Positions 11,838 to 24,241 of a stretch of DNA of 64,000 nucleotides are shown here, piece after piece. The stretch spans positions 124,001-188,000 of the forward strand of contig NW_026251777.1 of the NCBI RefSeq assembly GCF_025024155.1. The letters are read 5' to 3'. The stretch is from Gamsiella multidivaricata (Eukaryota > Mortierellomycota > Mortierellomycetes > Mortierellales > Mortierellaceae). A program made the translations under genes and the position numbers. The notes beneath the pieces are model-generated. The model was given only the letters and a program-made list of their open reading frames with translations. It had not been told where the DNA came from and ran no database searches. How positions within the stretch are numbered: position 1 is the first letter of the stretch; each line of letters starts with the position of its first letter.

Positions 11838-12540
11838 TTAGTGTCTATCGGTCGCTGTTCCGGGGCCAAGGATTGACTCAACAGCGAAAGCAATAGTATC
11901 AGAACAACGGCTGTCAAAAGCGCAGGTATAACAACAGACATAATAGGCAATTGGGACGGGGAGCTGGGACTTGCATCCAAGACAGTTGAGATTATCATCC
12001 GACTCGCTCTGCACACGGACATAGCCACTAAGAGTATAGGTCTTAAAGGCACCCGTGCACTTTCCAAAGGCATCGACATCGCCAATGTTGATCTAGACCG
12101 AGGCATGGTCCTTGGAAGAGATCGGACGGTTCGTCGCGGAACTGCAAACCACAGCCGAGGATCGTGTTGTCAGTAGTATTGCAACAGGGACAGTACAAGG
12201 ATTAGAGCGATGATGTTATCAATCAGGTTCCTTGTAGAGAAAGGATACTGAACAAGCATAGCTGCGTGGATTTTAAAAAAGAACACGACATACCAGCTTG
12301 CGGAGAGTATAGGTCTCCTGGCTGACACTGGGTGCTTCCATAGCAATGATGTCGATCCAGTCGAGACGAGAAGCGATAAGGGAGAAGGGGTCAGTCTACA
12401 GGACCAACACGCCTTTTTGTGTACGATCTTATTCACTCACTCGCAACGACTAAGAGGAGAAAAAGACCATGCTCTTCCTCATCATATACCTTAAATCCAA
12501 ACGCGACGGATCCTATAATTCCAAACACAGTGCGAATCAT
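11838..12540 (-). CDS. Small unrecognised protein, three-exon model
   Basis: Exons 12540-12490, 12395-12294 and 12092-11838, all joined at phase 0 with GT..AG introns (12489-12396 and 12293-12093), give 135 residues. The product begins with a hydrophobic MIRTVFGIIGSVAFGFK, which could be a signal or anchor. It continues TDPFSLIASRLDWIDIIAME, ends exon 2 with QETYTLRKL, and exon 3 reads NIGDVDAFGKCTGAFKTYTL followed by a Cys-rich end (NCLGC, YYVCCYTC, SRC). I recognise no family. The second intron is longer (201 nt) and contains an alternative frame NLIDNIIALILVLSLLQYY after another acceptor, which would give a membrane-anchored C-terminus but needs a different exon-2 frame. The start lies only 90 bp from the divergent mitochondrial gene at 12630. 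Confidence 0.45.
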
Positions 12541-12629
12541 GGCCAAAGAACCCTTCAACTCCTCTCTCTTTCTTTTTTCTCTTTCAATACATACACACAT
12601 TCTCTCTTCTCATTCAAATTCCATCAACA

Positions 12630-13594
12630 ATGTTTTCCTCAGTCCGCACCTCATTTGCTTCTAACCTCTGCAAGAGTCACCCCTCGCTCAGGCGCGCAAC
12701 GGGATCACCTCTCCAACGCTTCGCTGCCATTCGCTTCCAGTCCACCGAACAAGCCCACATCCGCGACAAAGGCTATCCCTTCCCTCTCTACTACCACCTC
12801 CTCCCATCCGACGCCTCCTCTTCCACCCTTATTCGTCCCCCTCCCACGCAATCTGATGGCCACCATGTGAGCTACGCTATCTCGTTCCTCCCGACCTTCC
12901 CACAGGATCCTCGCCAGGTCATTGGATTCCTAAAGGCAGACAAGAACACGTCCGCCAAGCCCAAGGTTGTCCCCGACAAGTTTGTAGAGAACGACGTCTT
13001 CAGCGATATGTTGCATAAGGTCATCAAGGAGCACTTGGTCAAGGACACCATGGTCGAGTCTGTTCTGCAGCAGCAGCTTGAAGGGTATTGTTCCGTCTTG
13101 CTCTTTTTTTTTTTTTTTTTTTTTTTTTTGCTTGAAAAGACCTGATCCAGTACAAAAGCGCTATGACTATGTCTTGACACCGCCCTATGGGTTTACTTTT
13201 TTTTTTTTTTACTTTTCTGTGTATCTCAATTGACAGGTGGACCCATATTGTTGACTATCGCAATCCTGCACCCTTTGGAAGGTGGGTATTGCGAGACATA
13301 CTTTGCTAATTGGCAGCTGGCACCAAAAGAAAAAGAAAAAAAAAAAAAACCATCACACTGACGTTTTTGCGGTCATCACATTCCTCCGTATATATTTTTT
13401 AAATCACGTATAAAAAACTAAATAGGATCCCATTGCCAGAAGACATCTTTGGCAGTGTCCAGATCCGCGACGGAGTCATCCAGCCATCGACTTACCAGAG
13501 AATGCCGTCTCACCGGATCGTCACCATCAACGGACTCTTCCAATTGAGCGACTATCTGCATGACAAACTTGTCCATCATCTCAAGCACCTGTGA
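12630..13594 (+). CDS. Conserved fungal mitochondrial protein of unknown function
   Basis: Exons 12630-13084, 13237-13281 and 13426-13594 give 222 residues. The N-terminus is a typical mitochondrial presequence: basic, Ser/Ala-rich and lacking acids (SSVRTSFASNLCKSHPSLRR, then LQRFAAIRFQST). The mature part has SYAISFLPTFPQDPRQVIGF and a helical middle, and ends LPEDIFGSVQIRDGVIQPST, YQRMPSHRIVTINGLFQLSD. The last block, with EDIFGSV..DG and MP.HR, has the look of a conserved family shared among fungi, but I cannot name it or its activity. Intron 1 holds a 26-nt T run. AATAAA at 13797-13802 follows; the gene converges on the nucleotidyltransferase gene. Confidence 0.72.
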
Positions 13595-13929
13595 GACAAG
13601 AACACGTCAATTTAAACCCAAAATCAATGGACGCACAGACCATGGGATTTCTCAGCTGGACGCAACACAGTGCCTGTTCCTCTTTGTTCTTCACGTCTGT
13701 TGTATTCTGCGTTATTATGTGTATACAATTATAAATGGTCTTTAAACGCGCTAACTTGTATATAAAAATCAATTTCTTATAAAACATTGTGACAATAATA
13801 AAAGAACATTGCAAAGAGAAAGATAACGAAAGGATAGAGTGAAGAGTGTTTGGTACTAAGCATTTTAGATGAAATGCCACTGGGAATAAAGACGCAAGGA
13901 CGAATTGAACAGTGTGGGTCGACCAGGGG
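13595..13929. other. Intergenic between convergent genes
   Basis: Short 3'-3' spacer containing the AATAAA at 13797-13802 for the plus-strand gene. Nothing else is recognisable. Confidence 0.6.
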
Positions 13930-16900
13930 TTATGCAGGAGGTGTTCGGGATCCAGATGAATCATCCTCACTGGGAACAAAGATCACCTTGACCTTGCCTT
14001 GCTCCGAGACCTGTGCAGCCTTCGTGGCAGGCTGACGACGCGACGACTCGCCTCGATTGGAATTGGTCGACCAGACAACGTTTCTCTTCCCGCCTTTCTT
14101 TCGATCCCTGCCTCCACTTGAACTGTCCTCCCCGCCTATTCCTGGTCCTGGTACGCCGTCCCCGGCTTGAACAGATGACTCTTGATCCGACTTTGAGGCT
14201 GTCGACAATAGTTTCGGTGCAGCACTGGCTATGTCGGCCAAGCTAAACTCTACAGCAGCGCGAGGAGCACGTCCTCCATTTCCTGTTGCGCCATTACCAC
14301 CTCGACCATTCTTTTGTCGGCCGCCGCCATTGCCGCCCAAGGACTTTTTGTTGCGCGAAGTGGACGAAGATGATCCCGTGGAGCCTGGCTTCGACTGCTT
14401 GGCATTTCGAGATGACCCACCAGATCGAGACGAGTCACCAGCGCCGTCTTTTTCGTCGCCTTTGCCATGTTTGGACCGATTCCGCGACTGGGCGCGATTA
14501 GACTGGTCGTTAACCCTTCTGTAGGATGCGTTATCCTGATTAGATAACGACTTGCTCAAGCCTCCATGCTCCGCACCATATCCCCGACCTGATGATGATC
14601 CTGATCCTCTTCTGTTGTAATTCTGCTTACTGTTGCCAGTCGAATTCTTTTTCATGGAGGGCCTGGTGCCAATGTTGAGTGTCTCCATAACGGATATCTC
14701 GCCCACAGAGTCGTCGTCGTCATCGTCACCATAATCATCATCATAATAGTTATTCATAGTGCGATATCCATTAGCGTAACGCCGTCCAGGAGCGTAGTTG
14801 TGGATGATGGTGCCATTGCTGCCCTTCCGCGTGCTGCCATTGCTGTGGTAGTAGCTTGCGGGGAAGACAAATTGGGCGCAGCACTCGTTGAGGGAAACCT
14901 TTTTGTATAGAATTTCCAGGGCCCGCTTGAATTCCTCCTTCAAACCCTTGCTGCTGATCATGTCGGACGAGTTTCCGAGATTGCGGCTCGTATCAAATGG
15001 CTCCTCTACACAGAATAGCTTGTATTGCTTTCCAGGTAAATGCCATCCTTTGGATTCTTTGGTCAGATAACATCCCTCCCGCATAGAGACGACATAGTTG
15101 TCATAGTCAAACTCGATAGCAAATCTAAACGAGGAAAAATATACATCATTGTTAAGTGAGGGATCTGCCATTAAATTTGAAGTGGTTGTACTGCAGTAGT
15201 AAAGAGTTCCATACCTCCGGAAGAAGGCATAGAGCAACCCTCCCAACGTTTCCTTGTTAGGAAGTCCAAACCCCTCCAAGCTTTCTAGATCCTGGCAAAA
15301 AGACGTGTTGTTGCCATTGACGACCTGGTTGTCCTCGGAAAGAGCGTGCGGTATTTTGTGCAGTTTAGGCAGGATGGGCGGCGATCGCATCTGCAAGAAG
15401 TTGATAACGATGCAAATCCAGGTATATGTCGATATCGTGCCACCGTTAGCTAATTGCACGCACAATTAAAAAAAAAAAAAAGAGAGAACGTAAATCATTA
15501 GTCATTGCAACTAGTCCACTGTCCGACGTATCTTGACATCTTGACATTAGAGAGTACGGCTCCGTACCTGCATCATTCAAGACACGTCTCCGTGCCCAAT
15601 GCTTGATGATCATGGCAAACGGTCGCACTCGAGGATCAATGGCCACATATGTCTTGATCATTTTTGTGTTCAGCAATCCCAGTGATGTGTTGATGTTCAT
15701 GTCGCATGAAAGATGTCTAACAGCAGCAAGAAGAAGACATTACGTCAATAACCACTACGCAAAGGAAAATCTTCTCTCCCCTTTTCCATATCCATGTCTC
15801 GATTCAACCGCTCTTACAATTCAGGGTCCCACATTTTCACGATGGGGACCTTTGCTCGTGGCACGCAAAACACTTTCTGCATGCCATGTTTCCGAAACGC
15901 ATTCGCCAACATTTGAACGTTCTTAAGTCCTGTCCAAGATGTAATAATGCAGATATCAACGTCGCTTGAACTCGTCCCCAAATCGTTGACGGTGGACCTA
16001 ATGATTTGGCAGGTATGGAGTTTCAAATTGAACGTTGGCGTTAGCCATTGAACACTGAACCCGTAGTCAAGATGTGTTGTTCCCTAACTCGATGGTTACA
16101 AGGCTTACCCAAAAGGCTCCGCCTTAATATCCTGTCCTGGCCACTCTGCATGCAAGATGTTTTCAATCTTTTTGACCAGCCTTGTCCGTCGATCGTGACT
16201 CTCCGCTGTTGGCAAAAGACTCTAGTTCATTTAAGTCCCCCCCAGATTAAAAAAAGCATATTGTGTTAGATCAGGGTCGTTGAATGATAGCATAACATGA
16301 ACATGTTATGTCGTATGATTGTGATGATTGTGAAGACGTGTCGTCATCATACCTCGAACAAATCCACCATTTCCATTGATAATTTAGCCTCGCACTCTGG
16401 GGCAAGAACAATAGGAAAGCGCTCATGAAGTCGTAAGCCGTCGGATCTGCGTGCTGTAGGAGTTCGGCCGGTGGGTTTAGGCGTTGATGCTTTCGGTACT
16501 GGCATAGGCGCAACTCCTGGCAAGAGTGTTGACCATGCAGACATTTTTGGGACTGGCGACGGCACGATTGGCTGAGGAGCTGGCATACTTGAGCCATCCT
16601 GCAAAGGTGCTGTTGCTGATTCAAAGCTGGCAATAGCGTCCTCGTTGTCCTGGTTGAATACGTCCTTTCGCTCGTTTGACGCCTCGCCCTTGTGCTCATT
16701 TGCATCACTTCTACCGGACTGGTTGACCGGTCCACTTATTGCTGACTCGGCTGTCGTCCTGAACTCGTAACCATTATCATCATTACTGTCGTCCATGCTC
16801 TCCTCTTCTTCGTCTTCTTCGTCCTCTTCCTGCTCGTTCATTAATAGGATCTTAACCGGAGACAACGGAGGCGTTGCGACTTGTGAAGGGGATATTGGCA

Positions 16901-17381
16901 TGTGGCCGTTTGCCAATTCAAGTTGGATCTTCAAATTGTGCCGGTCAGCAATGTTCAGCCTTGAATCGAAAATGGTATCAGCGGCATGGTCCTTTGGGAA
17001 TCGTGGCGTTGATTGCACAGTATCGGCAGTCTCGACAGAGAAGAAATCGATCCCACTCTCCGATTGCGAGTCCTCGAGGCTGGTGGGTGAATCTGGCCTA
17101 GGGTCCTGTGGGTACGAGTCCGATCCGTTTATCTGACAGAACTGCAGCCGTTGTCCTTGCTGTTGGTGGCCCAGCTCCAGGTCGTTTGGATTCCAATCCG
17201 ATAAAGAAGAAAGATCTTGTGCCACCGACTCTACTTTCGAGTAACCGTTCAGAGAATTGGCGTGGTACTTTTGTAGAGCAGCAGGATTTCGGTCTTTACA
17301 GTTGGTGTGTTGCTCAGCCTGGTAATGGTTGGGAATGTCGATGTTGTGCTTGAGTTGGGCGGCGGTGTGGGGTCTAGGCAT
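13930..17381 (-). CDS. Cid1/TUT-like non-canonical poly(A)/poly(U) polymerase
   Basis: Exons 17381-16353, 16221-16109, 15997-15818, 15716-15568, 15449-15215 and 15124-13930 join in frame to 966 residues. The protein belongs to the Cid1/terminal uridylyl- or non-canonical poly(A) polymerase group, which adds nucleotides to RNA 3' ends. Residues 1-345 are disordered and carry an acidic EEDEEDEEEESMDD block. The polymerase-beta-like core has FGS at 380-382, the catalytic pair D393-V-D395 and the third aspartate D446 in LSCDMNIN. Next come RVRPFAMIIKHWARRR and GGTISTYTWICIVINFLQM, as in Cid1-type enzymes, and a PAP-associated region (LGGLLYAFFRRFAIEFDYD). The C-terminal ~250 residues are Gly/Ser/Lys/Arg-rich with RRGSGSSSGRGYG and may bind RNA. 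Whether it adds U or A cannot be told from what I see. Confidence 0.88.
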
Positions 17382-19255
17382 GGTATGATAAGTCGAAGGC
17401 TTGTCTATAGGGTTGTTGTTCTAGCTGTGTAGGCTGCGTAGGCTGTGTAGGCTGCGTAGGCTGTGTAGGCTGTTTGGATGGGTCAAGGAGTGGTAGTGGG
17501 GTATGTCGAGAGGAACACAGGGTGGCTGTTTGACCAGGCCAGTCTAAGAGAAGGATGAACAACTGAGGAAATGAGCAAGGGCGAGATCTCTAGAAGAAAG
17601 TAAGGAAAAAAGAAGAGTGGGGAAGAATGGGAGAAGGAGAGAAGGAGGGAAGGAAGGAAGGAAGAAAGGAAGGAAGGGAAGTCGGAATGGAGAAGGAGGG
17701 GGATGGATGAGATGCAAAGAGATGTATGCAGTGTAATAAGGTATGTTTCTGCAAATACGACTGTTTGGTGGCAAAAGAAAAGAAAGGGTCCTTTCGCTGG
17801 AGGAGGAGGGAATGTTTGTCACGAACAGAGGAGAAGAGAGGAGTGGATGCCAAAGGTCGGGTGAGAATGAGAGTAATGGGAGGAGGAAAGGAAAGGAAAG
17901 GAGGAAAGAAAAGAAAAGGAAGGGAAAGGAAAGGAGAGGAGAGGGAGGGGTGCTCAACAGACCGGTGAGGGACGTGAAGGCGCTTTTGGATGGTGCTCTC
18001 TCTCTCTCTCGGCCGTTGTATGCGACTAATGTGTATCAAAATAAAAATGCGCTTTCTCTTTTGGGCGCAAGCAGAAGAGCATGCATGGCAAGGGGGAAAG
18101 AGACACTCACTCTGCCTGTGCAAATGCAATTAAACGCTCTTTATGCACGCACACAAATACATTCCTTCCCTTCCCCCCATCCTCATCTTCGCCTTCATCT
18201 TCACATTCATTCCTGGCAGCAAGTCGACTCACCTTCTTTTCTATTTCGCGCGAATGAAGGAGGATTGTGTTTTTTTTTTAGTAGTAAGTATTATGCGGTC
18301 CACTGCTAATCGAAAAATACTCTCTAAAAAAAATTCGTTTGTTTACGAGTGTGGAGAGACTGATGTGAACGGGGTCCATCAAATATTGACCGTCCCAGGT
18401 CTGGGGGCACCTCTGTGGCAGACCAGATGCTTTGCCCAATCTGTCTATTCTGTCTATCCTCAATACAATGGCCATTGTTATTACGATACACATCTATCCA
18501 AGGCACGGAGAGGGCTCTGAATGCACCATCGCGATGGATCGTATCTGTGAACGATTTCGGAAACATCCTCCACATCTGCGTCTTCGTCTGCTTTCTGAGA
18601 CATTGCTTCCCCCACATGTGCCAGTTAGACCTGAACTGAAGTAAGAGCGGGTTCACGATGACAAAGCAGGCGTCGTTGACATGGATCATGGACATAGAAC
18701 AACAAATAGAGCCTTACAGAGCTTCACACATCCTGCTTCTCAGCTGCAAACACACCTGTTCGTCGTTCTGTTTACTTAATCCTGTCTTGTAGCGACCATA
18801 AACCATGCATATACGCGCATCATGCCATATAACACCATTATAGCTGTAAACAGGCAGTGGTCTTTGTTGAGGAAGGGTCGATGCTCTCAGCATGACACAC
18901 ATACAAGCGTACTCCAAACAAAACATACACACACATACACACGCCTTTTCATTCTAGCTCTGGCATGAGATCGATCGTATTAGACTGCCATGTATATCGA
19001 ATCAATCGACTCTTCTGCTCGTATACAAGCTCTGGACACAATCGTTCCAAACAATAATGGAGAATTGAAATCATCCGATGACAACTCAAGTCCACAGAAC
19101 TGTTCGCGCAAACACATTGCATGCCGTTAATTTGCTTCCATGAGGTACAAACATCCTGAAAACTGAAACGCCCTTTCATTCCCTGTTGACGAAAATAAAG
19201 AACGCCGTATTTATTGTTGTTCTGCTGCCGCTTTCGTGTAATGTCAAACGTCAGT
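17382..19255. other. Gene-free spacer upstream of the TUT-like gene
   Basis: The part next to 17381 is the promoter/5' UTR: the 9-bp repeat, then purine-rich GGAAGGAAGG and GGAAAGGAAAGG blocks at 17590-17960. From 18000 to 19255 there is ordinary AT/GC-mixed DNA with a few short T and A runs. No ORF with coding character is seen on either strand. It also contains the 3' flank of TMA7. Confidence 0.55.
17424..17472. repeat. 9-bp minisatellite, five units
   Basis: Five tandem copies of gctgtgtag/gctgcgtag, alternating T and C at the fifth base, plus a partial sixth unit. The array sits 43 bp upstream of the nucleotidyltransferase start codon, so it is in that gene's 5' UTR or promoter. Confidence 0.85.
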
Positions 19256-19795
19256 TTACTTCTTTCCGCTCTTCTTGATGCCACCGCCAACTATTCGACA
19301 CCAATGAAATAATATATTAAAAAATAAAAAAACAGCCATAATAAAGATAATAAAAAGTTAGCAATTGAGTAGCTTCCATTGATTGTTGACGTCCAAGACG
19401 ATATAAAGACGATATAATCACTCACCAAGAGGGCCCTTGCCAGCAGCCTTCTGTTGCATCTCCTTCAGCTTGGTTTGCTCCTCCTTCAGTCTGGCCTTGT
19501 AAGCGAGGTCCTCCTATTCCATCCGAAGAAAAAACAATAACAACAACAACAAACGCACACGCAAAAAGAAAAACATAAACAAGACTTGTCAGCAACATTT
19601 CATCTCAAAGCACACACACACTTAGCACGAGGTCCAGCTCTAGTCGCCCCAGAGACAGGAATCGATCTGACAAAGAGAATCCACAATCTGGTCAAAACCA
19701 AGAAAACCCAGGCCTAGACTCACCTCGTCCAAATCGACGGCCTTCTTCTTGGGTGCCTTCAAGGGCTTGGCTTTTCCTCCAGCACGTCCAGACAT
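19256..19795 (-). CDS. TMA7: TMA7, translation machinery-associated protein 7
   Basis: Exons 19795-19724, 19513-19426 and 19290-19256 give exactly 64 residues, the usual Tma7 length. Tma7 is a tiny, highly charged ribosome-associated protein conserved from yeast to man (CCDC72). The start MSGRAGGKAKPLKAPKKK, the middle EDLAYKARLKEEQTKLKEMQ and the end AAGKGPL...GGGIKKSGKK match the family closely. It could only be found by splicing: no single open frame covers it. Both introns are GT..AG, at phases 0 and 1. It is divergent from the LETM1-like gene. Confidence 0.95.
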
Positions 19796-20661
19796 GGTAG
19801 CTTGATGTTGTTTGTGAAGAGAGAGTGAGATGCTACCCCAATCCCCTACTGCGGTTTGTTTTGTTCCCTGGTTCAATCACGTGTAGTCTATTCTGAGCGT
19901 ATTTTTTTCAACTCTCTTACTGTACACGACCCTCGCCCTCCTCCTTCGCCCTTTTTTTCTTTCGAGGGTCTCTCACTGAAGGACATTTTCCTAGGCAACC
20001 CCAACCAACGATGGCCCCGCTTGATATCCACTGCATGGCCCAGCCTTCTGAAACGCTTAAAGAAAATGGATCTGAAACCGGTGTAACGCACATTAACCCT
20101 GTTTATTCATCACAGCGATCTACGCCCATGAAGATGTCGTTCAATCTCGATCGGAATATCCGAGTACTTGGACTCCCTGGAGTAAATCACGCATTTCAAT
20201 CGGACCGGACACGCGTAAATGTTCTAGTTCACACTATCTTCCTCATTCGCTCCTGTCCTCACTGGCTCCGGCTCTTTAACCCTCACCGCTCCTCGACCCC
20301 CAACGGCCTGCTCTAGCTCTACCCCAAGTGCACACCCTCCGTCCCTTCCCTTTAGCGCCTCTTACATAATCCTTCTGGGTCAAATCTGGTGGAGAAGAGC
20401 CAACTCCTGGAAAATGCGCCATGCAACATCTCCCTCTGTGAGCTTTACCGTCCATGCATCCTTCGAAAGAAAGCTTATCTCGAATATGAATGGTAGGATC
20501 CCCTAATATTCATCTTGCTCCTCAACATCGATATCGATCCTGACACACCGTGGATTATTGATCGATCAATTAGACTGGCTCATCTAACTCAATCGCTTCA
20601 TGCAGATCCAAGCAGCGCTAGGGGATTTTTCTACACCTCTGCTCTCCACAGGAACATCGGA
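19796..20661. promoter_or_regulatory. Divergent promoter region TMA7/LETM1-like
   Basis: This 866-bp spacer separates the outward-facing TMA7 and LETM1-like genes. It contains a 101-codon open stretch at 20011-20316 on the plus strand, but that has no recognisable domain and does not connect in frame to LETM1. Part of the spacer may be a 5' UTR or an undetected first exon of the LETM1-like gene. Confidence 0.45.
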
Positions 20662-22422
20662 ATGCCCTACTATTTTCATTACAAAGTCTACGCAATGCAA
20701 TCCCATACTCACAAAGGACTCCAAAGGTCGGCCATTCTACATCCAGCCCGTGCACTCTTCCCTCGACGCGTCCTCTCGAGCCGCCCACCGTTACATGCAG
20801 CAGAAGCACAACCAATGGTCACAAAGTCGACCGCCTACAACAAAACATTAGCCTCGATAGGTGCGCAAATCGCAAGGGTCGGTGCCACCAAGCACACCAA
20901 CGGCGCTGGCGCTGGTGTGCAGTCCAGGCCATCGATTTGGGAGAGGGTCAAGGAAGAGTCCGGACACTATTGGGATGGAACAAAATTGCTCGGGAAAGAA
21001 ATCAAGATCTCTGCAAAACTCGCAAACCGCCTGCTGTATGGCAACCAACTCACAAGGCGCGAGCAGCGTCAGGTAAGTATCGATTGATTATCTTTCTTTT
21101 AGCTCCACAGACGAATGTTATATTCCATGACACGTCCTATAACCCCCGCTTCCATTAATTCAACATGACACCTAGTTGAAACGAACCACAGGTGATCTCC
21201 TTCGCCTGATTCCCTTCTCAGTCTTTATCATCGTCCCCTTCATGGAATTCCTCCTCCCCTTCGCTCTAAAGTTCTTCCCCAGCATGCTACCCTCAATCTT
21301 CGAGGACTCCCTCTCAAGAGAACAAAAGGAACGGAAACTCCTTAGCATGCGACTCGAAATGTCCAGGTTCCTACAGGAGACCCTCGGAGAATCCGCCGTC
21401 CCTGCTGGCTCAGACCGTGCCGTGGCCCTGAAGGAATTCGGAGACTTTTTCAGAAAGCTCCGCACGACAGGCGACCAAGCACCCACGGACGAGCTACTTC
21501 GTGTTGCCAGATTGTTCACGAACGAGGTGACACTCGACAACCTCGCGAGACCTCAACTCGTCTCCATAGCTCGGTACATGAACCTGAATACGTTCGGGAC
21601 TGACAGTCTCTTGAGGTACCAGATCCGTAACAGTATGAACGCCATCAAGAAGGACGATCAGGTAAGAAGAAATATGTTTTTTTGCCACCTCCACTTTGTT
21701 CAGACGTGCTAAAAAAGATGATTCCTTTTTTTTTTTTTTTTTTTTAACAATAGTTAGTCATGTTAGAAGGCATCGACTCTCTTACCCCCAACGAATTGCT
21801 CGCAGTATGTCAATACCGCGCCATCCACACCAAAGGCCTTTCCACACCCCGTCTCCGCAACGAACTCGCCCAATGGCTCGACCTTCACCTCACCCACACC
21901 ATCCCCTCCTCGCTCCTAATCCTCTCCCGCGCGTTCTCGTTCTCGGACTCGGACATTGCAGGGACGCCCACGCTGCCGATCGAGGCCCTCCAGGCCACCC
22001 TATCCTCCTTGCCAGACACCCTTCTGGTCCAGACTGAATTTTACGCCTCTGAACCCGATGGTGCGGCTACTCCTAGTCAGAAGCTCGAGATCCTGGAGCA
22101 GCAGGAAGAGTTGATTGCGGATGAAAAGACCCAGCAGGAAAGAGAATTGAATGTCAAAGAAATGATACTGGACAATCAGAAAATGAACGCGCAAGAAGAA
22201 AAAGAAGAAGAGAGAGGCGCTCGTTCGACAGCGCAGCGACTGTTGGAATTGCATGAAGCCCTGAGAATCATGCCTTCTCGATCTGAAGTGAGGGAACAGT
22301 GTGAATCACAAGGCCGAAACAAAGACGATGTAGAGTTCATAGAATTGAGTGCCGACACCACCACCACCACCGCCACCACCACCACTACAGGAGCAGGTAG
22401 TCAACCACGAGTATCACTGTAA
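20662..22422 (+). CDS. MDM38: LETM1/MDM38-family mitochondrial inner-membrane protein
   Basis: Exons 20662-21072, 21176-21661 and 21754-22422 give 521 residues. LETM1/Mdm38 proteins span the inner mitochondrial membrane, act in K+/H+ (or Ca2+/H+) exchange and bind mitoribosomes. The core is clear: GHYWDGTKLLGKEIKISAKL, LTRREQRQ joined to LKRTTGDLLRLIPFSVFIIV, PFMEFLLPFALKFFPSMLPS, then LFTNEVTLDNLARPQLVSIA and LTPNELLAVCQYRAIHTKGL of the ribosome-binding domain. A charged coiled coil and a Thr run (TTTTTATTTTT) close the protein. The start is uncertain: the first in-frame ATG is 20662, a second at 20695 precedes a good presequence (ARALFPRRVLSSRPPL), and an upstream exon is possible. Confidence 0.88.
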
Positions 22423-22707
22423 AAATAGCGGCTGAAATCCAATGGAAATAGAAATGAACGCGTTATCCTACATATCAGTTATTGACTATTGACTATTGAC
22501 AACATTCTGCTTCGCCCTGATATGGCAAGAAGCAGAAGATTTTTTTATATATTCAAGAAAGTCGCGTAGTGCAAGCTGCTGGTGTAATATTCTCCTCGCC
22601 TCCTCAAAGTTGTAAAAGCCGTCTCCTACTGAATAACAACTCCCCATTCGTCTCGCAATATCGTCCTATTCTTCCCCCCTCCTCCACCGGTACCAACCGC
22701 AGCACCT

Positions 22708-24241
22708 CTATTCGTTTCGGCTGTTGCGGTACAAGGCCTCCTGGGTGACGGAGAGCTCATCAATCTCCGGTGCAACATCGGACAAAATCTCCTGTGCCTC
22801 CTTGTAGAACGAGAGCTGAGCAGCAACCAAGTCGGCCAAGTTTCGGAGAGGCTCGGGCTAAAAAAAAACAAAAAACAAATAGAACAATGGGCAGCAACGG
22901 TCAAGGAAGAAGAAAAAAAATTAATTAATAAAGAATGAAAACATATATCATTCGAACTTTTTTACAGGCCCTTGCCAAGACACAACTTACGTTTTCAAGA
23001 ACGGTCTTCATAAGAGTAGTCGCCTCCTCAACAGCCGCAACAAACAAGTCCTCGGCCTGCTCAACCTCCACACGAGTAGCCTCTGACCTCTCAGGCCTGG
23101 CAGTCTTGTACTGAGCCTTCGCCGAGTCCAACGACAAGCGCGCATTCTGCACATTGCGTCTTGCCTTCATCGCAAATCCAATCTGCGTGTTCAACGTCGT
23201 TCCAAAAGGCTGCACAAACTTCGTCGTGATCTCCTGGTCCATCTTCAGACGGAAATCCCCAATCTTCTCTTGGACCGTCGCAAACTTGAACAGCGCCGAA
23301 CCCATTGGCTCCTCCAGTCCTAATTGCTCTGATCCCTCAAAGCTCGCGCGAGAGAGCGCGTGCGCAAGAGTCTTTGGTGGAGCCGACTCCTTGCGCTCCT
23401 CCAGGGCCGCGGCCTCGGACGCTGCCTTTTCCGCGGGGGAAAGTGCGACCGACTGGATCCTGTCCGTCACAGTACGGCCGAAATCTCCGAGGGTCTCCTG
23501 AAGTTGCGCTGGGTAGTCGTACGACGAGTTCTGGTAGGTGCGGGTGACACGGAGGAGGTTGTTGTGCATGTTGCGGAGAGCATCAACGCGCTATTTTCAA
23601 GAGTGACAAGACATTCATTCGTGTCAATATTATGAGTTCAGATAACCGTCGATATGGTTATCGCTTATTGCATGTGCACATTATCATGAGTCGTCTGTTA
23701 CCTTCTCCAAGTCCTTGTACTCCTGGGGAAGTTCAGTAATATCCTCGGCAGTTCCCATCTTTTCTTGGGCGAACTAGAAGCATTCAAAGTGTCGAAACGG
23801 GGTACCTGGTCAGTAACTACTCCAGCAAGAAGCACTCTTCGACTGCGCCTGGAGTCGCACCATCGCAGAGTGGGTGGCTGCGCTGCATGCCCAGATAAGG
23901 TGGAAGGCCGCGTGCTAGTTCGCTGGTTCTCTTCCTTTGAACCAGTACATATGACGTGCGGCGTGTGCTCGTAAGTGTCAACGTATATCTCATTGGCGGT
24001 CCTGCGTCCTGTATTCTACTTCATGCTTCCCAGCAACGACCGTCTTGAGCGTTGTCTCCGGGAAGGAAGGCGCGCGTCCTGCCAAGAAGAGTCTAAAGGC
24101 TTCTCCATCACTTTGTTGCCTTAAGCATCGAACAGACATCCAAGTAACGAGAATCCCTACCTGCTTGACCTGACCAAACTGCTTGTTGAGCTTGGCAGCA
24201 AGAGGGTTCAGCTGCTGTGAGAATGCCTTGAACTGGTCCAT
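22708..24241 (-). CDS. GVP36: GVP36-like BAR-domain protein
   Basis: Exons 24241-24161, 23773-23702, 23590-22991 and 22857-22708 give 300 residues. Gvp36-type BAR proteins are peripheral membrane proteins of Golgi/late secretory vesicles that sense curvature and act in endocytosis and vacuole shape. Family marks: MDQFKAFSQQLNPLAAKLNK, TELPQEYKDLEKRVDALR, then the long helices SALFKFATVQEKIGDFRLKM, NTQIGFAMKARRNVQNARLS, LDSAKAQYKTARPE and finally LADLVAAQLSFYKEAQEILS. The stop at 22708-22710 gives ...YRNSRNE. The first intron (24160-23774) is 387 nt, long for this window. Divergent or UTR signals are not obvious. Confidence 0.88.

Noticed and set aside
20011..20316. 101-codon ORF between TMA7 and LETM1
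   Set aside because: No domain, no frame link to LETM1, and ORFs of that length are expected by chance in 64 kb.
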